From Ruegeria sp. A3M17 (GTDB lineage: Bacteria; Pseudomonadota; Alphaproteobacteria; Rhodobacterales; Rhodobacteraceae), in assembly GCF_003318255.1 (NCBI RefSeq), contig NZ_QOCF01000028.1, positions 1 to 64,000 of the forward strand: a stretch of DNA of 64,000 nt, in the 5' to 3' direction. Both the position numbers and the translations under genes were made by a program. Below, piece after piece: positions 9,171-18,745 of the stretch. Under the pieces are notes generated by a model. That model searched no databases, was not told the DNA's origin, and worked only from the letters and a program-made list of their open reading frames with translations. The stretch's first letter is position 1. Each line of letters begins with the position of its first letter.

Positions 9171-9986
9171 TCACCCAAAGACAGCCGTGACAAGATCGAG
9201 GAGCCCGCGTTTGATATCCTCGTCATCCGTCAGAGGTTCGATCATAGCGGCGAGGATGGCGCGGTCGGTGGACATGCCCTGTGCGATCAGCGTCGCGGCA
9301 TAAACGACCAGACGGGTGGAAACGCCCTCCTCAAGATCCTGACCTTTGAGGCCCCTCAGCTTACCCGCCAGCCGAACCAACGGTTTGCAACGGTCCAGAG
9401 CCAGCCCACTTTCCTGTGCGACGACTTCGGCCTCCATTTCCGGTGATGGAAAGTCGAACTCCAGCGAGATAAATCGCTGACGGGTCGAGGGTTTCAGGGT
9501 TTTCAGGATGTTCTGGTAACCAGGGTTGTACGAGGCCACCAGCATGAAACCAGGTGTGGCCTCAAGCTCTTCGCCGGTGCGGTCGATCGGCAGGATACGT
9601 CTGTCGTCAGTCAGCGGGTGCAGTACGACAGTCACGTCTTTACGGGCCTCTACCACCTCATCCAGATAGCAGATTGCGCCCTCGCGGACAGCGCGGGTCA
9701 GAGGGCCGTCGACCCATATGGTCTCGCCCCCCTTTAGCAGATAACGACCGATCAGGTCTGCGGCGGCCAGATCGTCGTGGCAAGCCACTGTGTAGAGGGG
9801 CCGACGCAGGCGCGCGGCCATATGAGCCACAAAGCGGGTTTTTCCGCAGCCTGTCGGACCTTTCAGCAGGACCGGCAAGTTGTTGGCATAGGCGGCGGTG
9901 AACACATCGCATTCATCGCGTTGGGGCAGGTAGAAGGGGGCGTCAGCCGCCCCCGTTCCCATTTGAATGGAGCCATCCATTTGCAT
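9171..9986 (-). CDS. norQ: NorQ, MoxR-type AAA+ ATPase for NO reductase maturation
   Basis: About 271 residues. The Walker A motif GPTGCGKTRF lies near residue 44, Walker B is ICYLDEV, sensor 1 is in LVASYNPGYQ, and the arginine-finger region is STRQRFISLEF. This is the MoxR/NorQ/CbbQ class of AAA+ proteins, which pair with a VWA partner, here NorD. The ATG at 9986 overlaps the norB stop codon (TGATG); a GTG one codon earlier is also possible. Confidence 0.93.
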   Translation of the reverse strand: MQMDGSIQMGTGAADAPFYLPQRDECDVFTAAYANNLPVLLKGPTGCGKTRFVAHMAARLRRPLYTVACHDDLAAADLIGRYLLKGGETIWVDGPLTRAVREGAICYLDEVVEARKDVTVVLHPLTDDRRILPIDRTGEELEATPGFMLVASYNPGYQNILKTLKPSTRQRFISLEFDFPSPEMEAEVVAQESGLALDRCKPLVRLAGKLRGLKGQDLEEGVSTRLVVYAATLIAQGMSTDRAILAAMIEPLTDDEDIKRGLLDLVTAVFG

Positions 9987-11353
9987 CACTCCGCTGGGGT
10001 TTCAGCTGCGCCCGGCTCGATGATCTCTTTGCGAGGCACCCAGACCGAGTAGATGAACAACAGCGCGCCAAGGACCACCACAACTCCGGACCCAAAGCGC
10101 ATCCAGTAGAAGATCGCGATCTGGTCTTGCACGTCCATGAAGTAGTCTCCGACCACGCGCTGCATGTGCGTCTGCACGGTTCCGCCGAAGGTCAGCACGA
10201 AGGTCATGAAGACCATACCGCTGGTCATCAGCCAGAACGACCCCATGTTCATCACCTGATTGTACGGATCGCGGTTTTTAAGGATCGGCATGGCATAGCT
10301 GAAGATCGCCAGGTTGAGGCAGACATAGGCACCGTAAAAGGCCAGGTGACCATGGGCGGCCGTGATCTGCGTACCGTGGGTGTAATAGTTCACTCCGTGC
10401 AGCGTGTGCAGGAAGCCCCAGACGCCAGCGCCAAAGAAAGCCAGCGTGGCACAGCCCAGCGACCACAGCAGCGCGGCCTTGTTGGGGTGGTCCCGACGGC
10501 CTTTCCAGACCATGACGAAGGCAAAGGCCATCATCGCGAAGAACGGGATCACCTCGAGGCTTGAGAAGATCGACCCGATCCACTGCCAATACGCAGGCGT
10601 ACCAATCCAGTAGTAGTGGTGCCCGGTGCCGAGGATGCCCGAGAACAGCGCGGCGGCGACGATGACATAGAGCCATTTCTCGACCACCTCACGGTCAACA
10701 CCGGTCAGCTTCAGCATCAAGTAGGCCAGGATCGAGGCCATGATCAGTTCCCACACACCTTCGACCCACAGGTGGACAACATACCACCAGTATTGCTTGT
10801 CCAGCGACAGGTTGCCCGGGTTGTAGAAGGCAAACAGGAATAGCAGCGCCAGACCCCAAAGACCCAGCAGCAGGATGTTGGTGATCGCGGTCTTCTTGCC
10901 CTTCAGAACGGTCATCGACACGTTATAAAGGAAGATCAGTGCGGCCACGACGATCCCGGCCTTGACCCATTTGGGTTGCTCAAGGAACTCGCGCCCCTCT
11001 TTCCCCAGCAGCCAGTTTCCTTCGAACAGGTTGAATGTATAGGTCAAAACCACGCCAAGTGTACCGACAACCAGAATGATCAGTTGCAGATAGGCCAGCA
11101 TGGGCGAATGGATCTCACGTTCGGCCTCTTCCGGGATCAGAAAATAGGCCGCGCCAAAGAAGCCCAGGATCAACCAGACGATCAGCGCATTTGTATGTAG
11201 CATCCGCACAATGTTGAACGGCAGGAGCTCGCTCAGGAAATTGGGCGATACATAAATCCAGCCGGCGATCAGACCGCCGATTACCTGGATCGCGAAAAGG
11301 CCCATCGCTACGGCAAAGTAGGCGTAGGCAATTTTTTGGGATTCGTACTTCAT
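9986..11353 (-). CDS. norB: nitric oxide reductase large subunit, cytochrome b
   Basis: This is the catalytic subunit of cNor, a haem-copper oxidase relative reducing 2 NO to N2O in the cytoplasmic membrane. About 455 residues with 12 hydrophobic segments and the expected histidines: MLHTNAL (low-spin haem b), HLWVEGVWE and GTGHHYYW (Fe-B site, with the NOR-type glutamates), AAHGHLAFYG and TVQTHMQRVV (haem b and b3). The start at 11353 (MKYESQK) has a GGGAACGGAGT ribosome site. A longer frame to 11404 overlaps norC and is unlikely. It follows norC by 16 bp. Confidence 0.96.
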   Translation of the reverse strand: MKYESQKIAYAYFAVAMGLFAIQVIGGLIAGWIYVSPNFLSELLPFNIVRMLHTNALIVWLILGFFGAAYFLIPEEAEREIHSPMLAYLQLIILVVGTLGVVLTYTFNLFEGNWLLGKEGREFLEQPKWVKAGIVVAALIFLYNVSMTVLKGKKTAITNILLLGLWGLALLFLFAFYNPGNLSLDKQYWWYVVHLWVEGVWELIMASILAYLMLKLTGVDREVVEKWLYVIVAAALFSGILGTGHHYYWIGTPAYWQWIGSIFSSLEVIPFFAMMAFAFVMVWKGRRDHPNKAALLWSLGCATLAFFGAGVWGFLHTLHGVNYYTHGTQITAAHGHLAFYGAYVCLNLAIFSYAMPILKNRDPYNQVMNMGSFWLMTSGMVFMTFVLTFGGTVQTHMQRVVGDYFMDVQDQIAIFYWMRFGSGVVVVLGALLFIYSVWVPRKEIIEPGAAETPAE

Positions 11354-11369
11354 TACTCCGTTCCCTTCC

Positions 11370-11819
11370 TCAGCCGGCCTCGTTGGGCGGCCAGTCCTGA
11401 GCATCGATATTATCCGTCCAGATCAGGAAGTTGGTCAGATCGCGGATTTCTTCATCGCTAAGGTTGAATTGCGGCATCTGCCGACGTCCGGGGATGCCGG
11501 TAGGCTGTGCTTCCATCCACCCCTTGAGTGCATCAAAGGCCGATTCCGGATCATCCAGAACATCCCACCGTGTCATCACATTGCCGACCTCGGGGGCAAA
11601 GTAGGCCCCTTCACCCAGAATCGTGTGACAATTGATACAGGCGTGTTTTTCCCAGACGTGTTTGCCCCGCACCACGCTATCATCAAGATTCGCGGCATTC
11701 TCGGAATTCACGATGTACCAGTGGGAATGGGCCGACAAAGCCAGAAAGATAAGAATAAAGAACAATGACCCGCCATAGAAAATATTGCGGGCCATGCTCT
11801 TGGTCATGACTTCTCGCAT
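11370..11819 (-). CDS. norC: nitric oxide reductase small subunit, cytochrome c
   Basis: A 149-residue protein with one N-terminal membrane anchor (about residues 13-30) and a periplasmic monohaem cytochrome c domain (CINCH at 61-65, likely Met axial ligand in GRRQMPQF). It passes electrons to NorB. The start at 11819 follows AAAGGAGAGCGCG, an excellent ribosome site. It is the first gene of norCBQDEF, and an FNR/Dnr-type site lies about 70 bp upstream. Confidence 0.95.
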   Translation of the reverse strand: MREVMTKSMARNIFYGGSLFFILIFLALSAHSHWYIVNSENAANLDDSVVRGKHVWEKHACINCHTILGEGAYFAPEVGNVMTRWDVLDDPESAFDALKGWMEAQPTGIPGRRQMPQFNLSDEEIRDLTNFLIWTDNIDAQDWPPNEAG

Positions 11820-11883
11820 CGCGCTCTCCTTTGCGCAGATTAGCTTGTGAAGATCAGCATGCAGGTGGGGACGGTGGAGCGCC

Positions 11884-11897
11884 TTAACGAAAGTCAA
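11884..11897 (-). promoter_or_regulatory. FNR/Dnr-type box upstream of norC
   Basis: Read on the minus strand this is TTGACTTTCGTTAA, a TTGAC-N4-GTCAA dyad with one mismatch. Its centre is about 70 bp before the norC start, the same spacing as at nirS. The left half TTGACTTTCGT is identical to the nirS site. Confidence 0.75.
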
Positions 11898-12088
11898 GAC
11901 TGGAGATTTGTTGCGCTATGGCAAAAAAAACAGCCGCATTCATGAATTCAAAAAAATGCCGTGGTATTGCCTTGAAATAAGGGGATTGAGTAGAGATTGT
12001 TGCTGAACAATGCCCCTGAATGAAGATTTTCGTGCCAAAAGCACTGGCTGAAACGAACTGCGCGCGTGACAAGAGGTAGTGAGTACAG

Positions 12089-13198
12089 ATGGCAAACTAT
12101 TCCTACATTGGATATGATCCCGACGTCATTTCGGTCATCACGGCGGGGCCAGACCAGGTCATTTTGGACACCGATTTTGACCCGGCCACTGACCGGCGCG
12201 TTTTCAATGTCGAGGATGCCGCAGGCGGAAACATTCTGTCGCGCCCCGGGGAACCAACGCTTCCAGATACTGGCACCGTTTTTAACGGCGACTTCAATAA
12301 CGACGAAGTCGGCGATGACTTAACGCAATCCGGTACGGTCACCAATCTGGACGGGTCCACCACATTTCTGAGTGGTGATATCTATCTGGAAGAATCCTAT
12401 ATCCTGACCGATCCGGATGGCGGCACCATTACCGTTTACCGGGTTGAGGTCGAGGGTGACCTGGCAGGCTATATCACGTCAGAGCCTTTGGACCCCGGCA
12501 CTGCTTATTCGATGACAATTGTCAACGTCACGCCGGGCAATGCGCCTGACACAACCGACCCCACATCCATCGTTGACGTGCCCTGTTTTACCGCTGGTAC
12601 ACTGATCCGGACGCCGGGTGGAGATATGGCGATCGAACGTCTGAGTGCGGGCGATCTGGTTGAGACGATGGACCACGGGCCACAGCGCATTCGCTGGATC
12701 GGCGCGCGTAAGCTGTCCAGCCAGGAGTTGTCGGAAAAGCCCAAACTACGGCCCATCCATATCGCAGCCGGTGCACTGGGAAGCGGGTTGCCTCAGCGGG
12801 ATCTACTGGTGTCTCCGCAGCACCGGATGCTGGTGCGGTCCGCCATTGCAATCCGTATGTTCGAGACCAGCGAAATCCTTGTGGCCGCGCACGCGCTTGT
12901 TGGCGTTCCCGGCATATCCGTCGAGGAAAACGCTCAATCAGTCGAGTATTATCATATGCTGTTCGAACAGCATGAAATCGTTTTTGCCGACGGTGCCCCG
13001 TCTGAAAGTCTGTTTGCCGGCGCCGAGGCCCTCAGGACTGTGCCGCCTGTGGCGCGGGCAGAAATGCTGGAATTGTTTCCCGCCTTGGCCACCGAGGGTT
13101 TCGTACCTCCGCCCGCACGTCCGATCCCGACCAAAGGCAAGCAGGTTCGGAACATGGTGCAACGTCATATCAAGAACAGCCGATCGTTGATCGAGTGA
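12089..13198 (+). CDS. Hint-domain (hedgehog/intein-type) protein
   Basis: A 369-residue protein. The first 165 residues are acidic, Asp/Gly-rich and secretion-like, without a signal peptide. A Hint domain follows (about residues 168-310), opening with CFTAGTLIRTPGG and including a VSPQHRML block B-like motif. Roseobacters carry many such proteins, some linked to RTX-like secreted proteins, but their role is largely unknown. No second splice junction is visible, so it may cleave but not splice. It sits between norC and nnrS with no obvious denitrification role and no FNR-type box of its own. The start at 12089 is preceded by GAGGTAGTGAG. Confidence 0.8.
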   Translation: MANYSYIGYDPDVISVITAGPDQVILDTDFDPATDRRVFNVEDAAGGNILSRPGEPTLPDTGTVFNGDFNNDEVGDDLTQSGTVTNLDGSTTFLSGDIYLEESYILTDPDGGTITVYRVEVEGDLAGYITSEPLDPGTAYSMTIVNVTPGNAPDTTDPTSIVDVPCFTAGTLIRTPGGDMAIERLSAGDLVETMDHGPQRIRWIGARKLSSQELSEKPKLRPIHIAAGALGSGLPQRDLLVSPQHRMLVRSAIAIRMFETSEILVAAHALVGVPGISVEENAQSVEYYHMLFEQHEIVFADGAPSESLFAGAEALRTVPPVARAEMLELFPALATEGFVPPPARPIPTKGKQVRNMVQRHIKNSRSLIE

Positions 13199-13225
13199 CA
13201 TTGGCCTCTTGGAACGACGAGGTGC

Positions 13226-14404
13226 CTAGCTCCGCGTCGCGCGCGGGCCGGTCAAAGCAGGCCACATCGCAATCAGATACAGCGCAAAGGCGGTGACCCA
13301 CAAACCGTCCGACAAAAGCATCGCGACGAGATAGCCCGCATTCAACTCGGCCCCGACCCAGCGCGACAGTGCGGCCACCGCCATCAAACCATAGGCTAAA
13401 ACCATCAGCCCGGGCGCGACCAGCGCGCGACCGCTATGTCCAAGCGCAGCGCGGCTCATGACGGCCAATGTCATGCCACCTACGCAACCGATACCAAGGA
13501 CATGCAAGGCTGCAACCTCATTGCCAATGCCCAGAACCGCCATCCCCCACAGGATCAGACCCAGTGCCAGCATGCCCAACCCCAGATGCAGCGCCAGCAG
13601 GATCGGCTCCCGTGCGGCCCAAGCTGTCCGCCACCGGGCCATGCGCAGGATTTGCACGACGCCCAACACCAGGGCAACTACACCGGCAGCACCCCAATCG
13701 CCTGATGCCAAAACGCTCAACGGTAGGATAAGCGACAGTCCGATACCCAGCTTGTCCAATGCACCGACGGAAACGGGCCAATCCGTTTCGGGCACACCGG
13801 CGCGTTTCATGGCATTACGGGTAAAGGCCGGCGTGATCCGTCCGCCCAGAATGGCAATCATCGCGCAGAGCGCCAGCAGACCCGCCCGCAGCCCAGATTG
13901 CAACGTGTCATCCGTCAACCCTATCCACTCCAGATGGGTCAGCAGGTCCGCGACCCAGATCAAGCTGAGCAGCAGGAGGAAAATCAGGTTCTGTGGTTTT
14001 GGTCGGCGCATCAGCTGCGTCGCGATCTTCGCCGCGAGGATCGGAACAAAAGCAAGGTCTACCGCTGCAACCACCACCGGCGGCAATACACCCGAAAACC
14101 ACATCGCCATCCGGCCAGCCAGCCACACCCCGGCCGCGATCGCAATAAACCGCGCGCGCACGTCCGGCGCGCCAGTCCAGTTTGGCACTGCCGTCAGAAA
14201 GAAGCCGCCCAACGCTGCGGTCGCATATCCAAAGATCATCTCATGCGCGTGCCACATGGGCGGCGTCATGCCGTAATCCGGCGACAGGTAAGGCACCGTC
14301 AACCACAGCCCCCAGACCAATCCGACAAACAGGCCATACAATCCGGCGGACAGAAAAAATACGCGGAACCCCTCACCAAATATCCGGGTGATAATTGCGG
14401 GCAT
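13226..14404 (-). CDS. nnrS: NnrS family haem-copper membrane protein
   Basis: About 392 residues with roughly 12 hydrophobic segments. NnrS proteins bind haem and copper and protect against nitrosative stress during denitrification, and are usually under NnrR/Dnr control. N-terminal motifs typical of the family are visible (PPMWHAHEMIFGYATAALGG, GFFLTAVPNWTG), with the AGRMAMW segment after them. The start at 14404 follows AAGGAGAGCAGCC. The gene is divergent from nirS, and an FNR/Dnr-type site lies about 62 bp upstream. NnrS here could limit iron-nitrosyl stress while NirS makes NO. Confidence 0.92.
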   Translation of the reverse strand: MPAIITRIFGEGFRVFFLSAGLYGLFVGLVWGLWLTVPYLSPDYGMTPPMWHAHEMIFGYATAALGGFFLTAVPNWTGAPDVRARFIAIAAGVWLAGRMAMWFSGVLPPVVVAAVDLAFVPILAAKIATQLMRRPKPQNLIFLLLLSLIWVADLLTHLEWIGLTDDTLQSGLRAGLLALCAMIAILGGRITPAFTRNAMKRAGVPETDWPVSVGALDKLGIGLSLILPLSVLASGDWGAAGVVALVLGVVQILRMARWRTAWAAREPILLALHLGLGMLALGLILWGMAVLGIGNEVAALHVLGIGCVGGMTLAVMSRAALGHSGRALVAPGLMVLAYGLMAVAALSRWVGAELNAGYLVAMLLSDGLWVTAFALYLIAMWPALTGPRATRS

Positions 14405-14459
14405 GGCTGCTCTCCTTGGCCGTTTTCCCAAGCCCTAACATCCCATCTGCGCGCAGCAC

Positions 14460-14473
14460 TTAACCAAAATCAA
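14460..14473 (-). promoter_or_regulatory. FNR/Dnr-type box upstream of nnrS
   Basis: Minus-strand TTGATTTTGGTTAA, a TTGAT/C-N4-GTTAA dyad, centred about 62 bp before the nnrS start. It lies in the same nnrS-nirS intergenic region as the nirS box. Confidence 0.6.
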
Positions 14474-14564
14474 AACCGGCGGAAAACATGTCCCTAGAAC
14501 ACAGATTTTCTAAGGTTCTTTTGGCGCATTTTTTGCATTCATGCCCCTGTTTGCGCGCCATCCG

Positions 14565-14578
14565 TTGACTTTCGTCAA
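14565..14578 (+). promoter_or_regulatory. FNR/Dnr-type box upstream of nirS
   Basis: TTGACTTTCGTCAA is a perfect TTGAC-N4-GTCAA dyad, the best in the window, centred about 68 bp before the nirS start. This fits an activator bound near -41.5. Confidence 0.82.
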
Positions 14579-14639
14579 GGAGCCGAAGGCTGCGATGGGC
14601 CACCCTTAGAGCTGCCTCACCAGCAAATGGAGAGTGATC

Positions 14640-16316
14640 ATGTCACTTGGAATCAGCTACATAAAAACTGGCCGTGCCTTTGGGGTCGGTTTGGCGATGC
14701 TGTTGGGCAGCGTCGCTGCCCCTACACTCGCCGAAGAGCCAACCCTTGACAAGGAAGCCTTTGAATCGTCCAAACAATTGTACTTTGAACGCTGCGCCGG
14801 GTGCCATGGCGTATTGCGCAAAGGGGCGACCGGTAAAAGCCTTGAACCATTGGTCGAAACGAAAAACGCCGACGGTACCGTGACCGAATCCGGCACCCTG
14901 AAACTGGGACAGGAACGGCTTGAAAAGATCATCGCCTGGGGCACCGAAGGCGGGATGAACAACTTCTCGGACGTGATGTCCGAGGACGAGATTAGCAACA
15001 TGGCGACCTACATCCAGATGGAGCCACCCAAGCCGCCGGAAATGTCTCTTGAGCAGATGATGGCGACCCGCAAAGTCTACGTTGAACCCGAAGATTACCC
15101 AAACGAGCCGTTGCATGGTCGCAACTGGGAAAACTTCTTCGTTGTCATCGAACGTGACGTGGGCAAAGTGGCCGTGATCGATGGCGACACCAAGGAAGTG
15201 CTGGCACATATTCCGACAGGTTATGCCGTGCACGTCCTGAAAGCGTCCGAGCATCACAAGCTGGAGGAACCCGAAAACCCTGGCCGTTTCTGGTACACTA
15301 TGGGCCGCGACGGCAAGATGACCAAGATCGACCTGTGGCAGAACCCTGAAAACATGCTCGTGGCCGAGGTGACCATTGGCTATGACGCCCGTGACGTAGC
15401 CGTATCTGGCGACGGTAAATATGTGATCGGTGGGGCCTATTGGCCGCCGCATTTCGCCATCGTGGATGCCGACACAATGGAACCGAAAAAGGTTGTCTCT
15501 ACCCGGGGCTACAATGTGGACGGGGACTATGTGGAAGAGGCTCGCGTGGCCGCAATCTACACCACCCCGAATGAACCCACGTGGATTGTGGCCGTGAAGG
15601 AACTCGGTCAGCTGTGGCAGGTGGACTATTCCGATCTGGACAACCTGCGGATCGACAAAATCGACAGCGCCAAATTCCTGCATGACGGGTTTTTCGATCC
15701 AACCGGTCGTTATTTCCAGATCGCCGCCAACGCGTCGAACAAGATGGTTGTGGTCGATACCGAAACCCACAAACTAGAAGCCATGATCGACACCGCGCCG
15801 CTGCCACACCCCGGTCCGGGCGCCAACTGGGAAGACCCGAATTGTGGCCCGGTTGCCGGTACGACCCACTTGGGCGAAGGCACTGTCACCGTGTGGGGCA
15901 ACGACCCCGAAGGTCGTCCGGATGACGCCTGGAAAGTCTGCTACGAGGTGGAAACCGACGGACCCGGTCTGTTCATTCGGACACACCCGGAATCGGACTA
16001 TATCTGGGCCGACCAGACCAAGCACCCTGAGCCTGAGGTTCAGCAATCGGTGCAGGTCATCGACAAGGCCACCGGTGAGATCGTGAAAACGATCCAGATC
16101 ACAGAAGAGGAAGGCAACGTCGCCGTCCACTTCGAGTTCAACCAGGACGGCTCTGAGGTTTGGGTTTCCAAATGGAACCGCTCGACCTCGAAAGAAGCGA
16201 ACGGTGAAATCGTGATCTACGACGCCAAGACGCTGGAAGAGATCGGCCGCGTGAAGGGTCTGTTTGCGCCCACCGGCAAGTTCAACGTCTACAACCGGTC
16301 GAACCACGTCACCTGA
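14640..16316 (+). CDS. nirS: cytochrome cd1 nitrite reductase
   Basis: This periplasmic enzyme reduces nitrite to NO. The 558-residue precursor has a signal peptide (cleavage near ALA/EEP-like TLAEEP, residues 29-34), an N-terminal cytochrome c domain (CAGCH at 52-56) and an eight-bladed haem d1 propeller (about 150-558) with the expected active-site His regions (for example GYAVHVLK and the conserved PHPGPG segment). I chose the ATG at 14640 behind AATGGAGAGTG; a GTG two codons earlier is also in frame. It needs haem d1 made by the nirE-to-nirN genes downstream. Confidence 0.97.
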   Translation: MSLGISYIKTGRAFGVGLAMLLGSVAAPTLAEEPTLDKEAFESSKQLYFERCAGCHGVLRKGATGKSLEPLVETKNADGTVTESGTLKLGQERLEKIIAWGTEGGMNNFSDVMSEDEISNMATYIQMEPPKPPEMSLEQMMATRKVYVEPEDYPNEPLHGRNWENFFVVIERDVGKVAVIDGDTKEVLAHIPTGYAVHVLKASEHHKLEEPENPGRFWYTMGRDGKMTKIDLWQNPENMLVAEVTIGYDARDVAVSGDGKYVIGGAYWPPHFAIVDADTMEPKKVVSTRGYNVDGDYVEEARVAAIYTTPNEPTWIVAVKELGQLWQVDYSDLDNLRIDKIDSAKFLHDGFFDPTGRYFQIAANASNKMVVVDTETHKLEAMIDTAPLPHPGPGANWEDPNCGPVAGTTHLGEGTVTVWGNDPEGRPDDAWKVCYEVETDGPGLFIRTHPESDYIWADQTKHPEPEVQQSVQVIDKATGEIVKTIQITEEEGNVAVHFEFNQDGSEVWVSKWNRSTSKEANGEIVIYDAKTLEEIGRVKGLFAPTGKFNVYNRSNHVT

Positions 16317-16337
16317 CGGTTTCGCAACCAACTCCGG

Positions 16338-16364
16338 AAAGGGCGGGCCCCTCGCCCGCCCTTT
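16338..16364 (+). terminator. hairpin after nirS, likely partial terminator
   Basis: A perfect 10-bp stem (AAAGGGCGGG / CCCGCCCTTT) with a 7-nt loop, 21 bp after nirS, is followed by CCTCGTTTGTT. It probably attenuates transcription so that nirS is expressed above the following genes, or protects the nirS mRNA 3' end. Confidence 0.75.
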
Positions 16365-16440
16365 CCTCGTTTGTTCACTCAGCCAAACTCACCGGCCTGC
16401 CATCCAAGGCCAGACAAGACAGCCAAAACGGAGCCCGGAC

Positions 16441-18231
16441 ATGACTTCCGAACCGGATAAGAAAAAACCGATCTGGCGCCGGTATTTCCTGTGGGGAATG
16501 CCCGTGGCCGGTATTGCCGCAGCCTTTGTCGGCGGCATCATCTTCTGGGGTGGATTCAACACCGCCATGGAAGCCACCAACACCAAAGATTTCTGTATCT
16601 CTTGTCACGAGATGCGCGACTTTGTCTACGAAGAATACACCGGCACGATCCATGACGTGAACCGGTCCGGTGTCGGTGCGGTCTGTTCTGACTGCCACGT
16701 GCCGAAGGACTGGACCCACAAGATGATCCGCAAGATCAAGGCGTCCAAAGAGCTGTACGGCAAGGTGGTTGGCACCATCAACACCCGCGAAAAGTTCGAA
16801 GCTAAACGCGTACATCTGGCCATGAACGAATGGGAGCGGATGAAAGCCACCGACTCGCGTGAATGCCGCAACTGCCACGACTTTGAATCGATGATGCCCG
16901 AATTCCAGAAACCCCGTGCGCGTCAACAGCACCTGAACGCGATGACTGTGGGCCAGACCTGTATCGACTGTCACAAGGGGATTGCGCACTCGGACGCCCG
17001 CGATCGGGCCGACGAAGAGTATCTGGAAGAGCTTGAAGCGCCGAACCCGGACTTTATCCGTCAGATCCCGCCGGAATATATGGCGAGCCTTGAACGGATC
17101 GAAGCCAAGGAAGCCGCAGAAGCCGCGACCGAGAAAGCAGCCAAACAGGCGCAGCATGAAGCCGTGCAGGCTCAGATTGCAGCTGCTGTGGACGCAGCCG
17201 TGGCGGAAGAACGCGCCAAATCCAGCGGCGAGGAAGCCGGAGCACCCGCAGGTGGTGGGGGTGGTGGCGACGTCGCTGCGAATGTCGACTGGAACGCGGT
17301 TGCCAGCGCCGACTTGAAACTGTTCTACCCCGGTCAAGCTTCGTTTGAATGGGTCCAAAACGGTAAGTCCCACGGCGGCGCCCGTCCTCTGACCAAAGGG
17401 GGCGACCAGTGTACGACTTGCCACGCCAAAGAGCTGGACACGATCGGCAACAAGATTGTTGCGGGCGGCGAATTGGAGCCGACCCCAATCCCCGGTAAAC
17501 GCGGCGTGATCGACGCAACCGTTCAGGCAGCGCATGATGACGAGAACCTATATATCCGTCTGCAATGGCCGGATGCAGGTCACAACCCCGCGCCTTTCGT
17601 GGACGGTGGCAAAATGGATCCCGACAACCAGATCAAGGTCGCCATGATGATCACCGGCACCGGGATTGAGCTGGGCGATCAGGTTGGCTGCTGGGCTTCG
17701 TGCCATGCCGACAACAGCTATATGCCCTTCGCACCTGAGGCGGATGCGATTGCCGCAAATGGTGATGTTGCGGGCCGTTTGGCCACGCAGGATACGGTGA
17801 CCAAATACATCAGCGAAAGCCGCACAGATGTTGAGGTCAAAGGCCGCCGTGGCAAAGCTCTGGGCGGTTGGGACAAGCTAGAGGCAGAAGCTCAGATCGA
17901 GCAATACCTGGCCGATGGCACCTATCTAGACCTGATGCGCGTCTATGCCGATGGCAGTGCGTCAAACGGCTATCTGCTGGAACAGCGCGTGGTCAATGAC
18001 GGTGAAATCGCCGCCTCGGCCAATCTAGCTGGCGGTATGTGGACCGTTGTGTTTGCCCGCCCGCTGAATTCAGGCGCGCCGGGTGACGTCCCGCTTGAGC
18101 CTGGTCAGACCTATACGGTTGGTTTTGCGATCCACGACGATTTCGCCGCCGCCCGGTTCCACCATGTCACGTTGGACACCAGCCTGGCGCTGGATGACGA
18201 CAGCGCGTTCATCAATGTTGTCAAACAATAA
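16441..18231 (+). CDS. NapC/NirT-type multihaem cytochrome fused to an ethylbenzene-dehydrogenase-like haem domain
   Basis: A 596-residue protein with an N-terminal membrane anchor (about 15-38) and a NapC/NirT tetrahaem domain (CISCH 52-56, CSDCH 82-86, CRNCH 142-146, CIDCH 174-178). An Ala/Glu-rich coiled-coil linker (about 217-262) and a glycine run (271-276) follow. The C-terminal domain has a fifth site (CTTCH 324-328) and an unusual CX3CH site (CWASCH 417-422), and resembles the EB_dh family of haem-binding gamma subunits. NirT/NapC proteins take electrons from quinol, so this fusion could feed NirS and/or the cupredoxin encoded next. Its location between nirS and the haem d1 genes supports that. 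The start at 16441 is fixed by the membrane anchor that follows. Confidence 0.87.
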   Translation: MTSEPDKKKPIWRRYFLWGMPVAGIAAAFVGGIIFWGGFNTAMEATNTKDFCISCHEMRDFVYEEYTGTIHDVNRSGVGAVCSDCHVPKDWTHKMIRKIKASKELYGKVVGTINTREKFEAKRVHLAMNEWERMKATDSRECRNCHDFESMMPEFQKPRARQQHLNAMTVGQTCIDCHKGIAHSDARDRADEEYLEELEAPNPDFIRQIPPEYMASLERIEAKEAAEAATEKAAKQAQHEAVQAQIAAAVDAAVAEERAKSSGEEAGAPAGGGGGGDVAANVDWNAVASADLKLFYPGQASFEWVQNGKSHGGARPLTKGGDQCTTCHAKELDTIGNKIVAGGELEPTPIPGKRGVIDATVQAAHDDENLYIRLQWPDAGHNPAPFVDGGKMDPDNQIKVAMMITGTGIELGDQVGCWASCHADNSYMPFAPEADAIAANGDVAGRLATQDTVTKYISESRTDVEVKGRRGKALGGWDKLEAEAQIEQYLADGTYLDLMRVYADGSASNGYLLEQRVVNDGEIAASANLAGGMWTVVFARPLNSGAPGDVPLEPGQTYTVGFAIHDDFAAARFHHVTLDTSLALDDDSAFINVVKQ

Positions 18232-18285
18232 CGGACGGGGGCCGGGTATTCCGACCCCTTTCTTTTTGGAAAGGAGATTTGGACG

Positions 18286-18687
18286 ATGAAGCCTCAACGC
18301 CTTCTTCCCGCCTTGCTTCTTCTGTCTTTGCCCGCATGGGCGGATGAGGCCGCCGATATCTGCGCCGAGGCTGAGGACCGTTATGTCGAGCTTCTGGGTC
18401 AATCATCTTCGGCCGTCGAGGATGCCGAGGTGGTGCTGATGTACAAGTACAACTTCTGCCCGTCCGAACTGACCGTGAAGGCTGGCACTACAGTCCGTTG
18501 GGTCAATGTCGACAAGCGGACCAGCCACTCGGTCCTGCTGAAGGATGGCGGCGAGCCGGAAAGCGACCGGTTGTTCCCTGAAGAAACGGTCGAGATAACC
18601 TTCCTTACCCCGGGTCCGCAGGAATACCTGTGCGGCCCACATTGGGAAACACAGAACATGATCGGAATGATCACAGTCGAACCCTGA
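18286..18687 (+). CDS. periplasmic cupredoxin (plastocyanin/azurin-type)
   Basis: A 133-residue protein with a signal peptide (ending AWA/DE at about 19) and a type I copper fold. Likely copper ligands are His81 (TSHSV), Cys116 and His119 (LCGPHW) and Met125 (NMIG). It is a probable periplasmic electron carrier between the membrane cytochrome encoded before it and NirS or NorC, by analogy with pseudoazurin. The extra cysteines at residues 26 and 58 could form a disulfide. A good ribosome site (GGAAAGGAGATTTGGACG) precedes the ATG, and a terminator hairpin follows. Confidence 0.85.
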   Translation: MKPQRLLPALLLLSLPAWADEAADICAEAEDRYVELLGQSSSAVEDAEVVLMYKYNFCPSELTVKAGTTVRWVNVDKRTSHSVLLKDGGEPESDRLFPEETVEITFLTPGPQEYLCGPHWETQNMIGMITVEP

Positions 18688-18714
18688 GCCGAGGCAAAAA
18701 TACAGGCAGAAAGA

Positions 18715-18745
18715 AAGGAGCGCGGGCGCAATTCCCGCGCTCCTT
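18715..18745 (+). terminator. terminator hairpin between the cupredoxin gene and nirE
   Basis: A 12-bp stem (AAGGAGCGCGGG / CCCGCGCTCCTT) with a 7-nt loop. Its right edge touches the next FNR-type box at 18744, so termination of the first unit and activation of the nirE unit are packed into about 40 bp. Confidence 0.75.

Noticed and set aside
14643-15770. A 375-codon open frame antisense to nirS
   Set aside because: It is the mirror of a strongly coding, high-GC gene whose translation matches nirS throughout. The antisense product has no family features.
16375-17535. A 386-codon open frame antisense to the multihaem cytochrome gene
   Set aside because: The sense strand encodes six haem motifs, and the antisense frame is a GC-bias shadow without a ribosome site.
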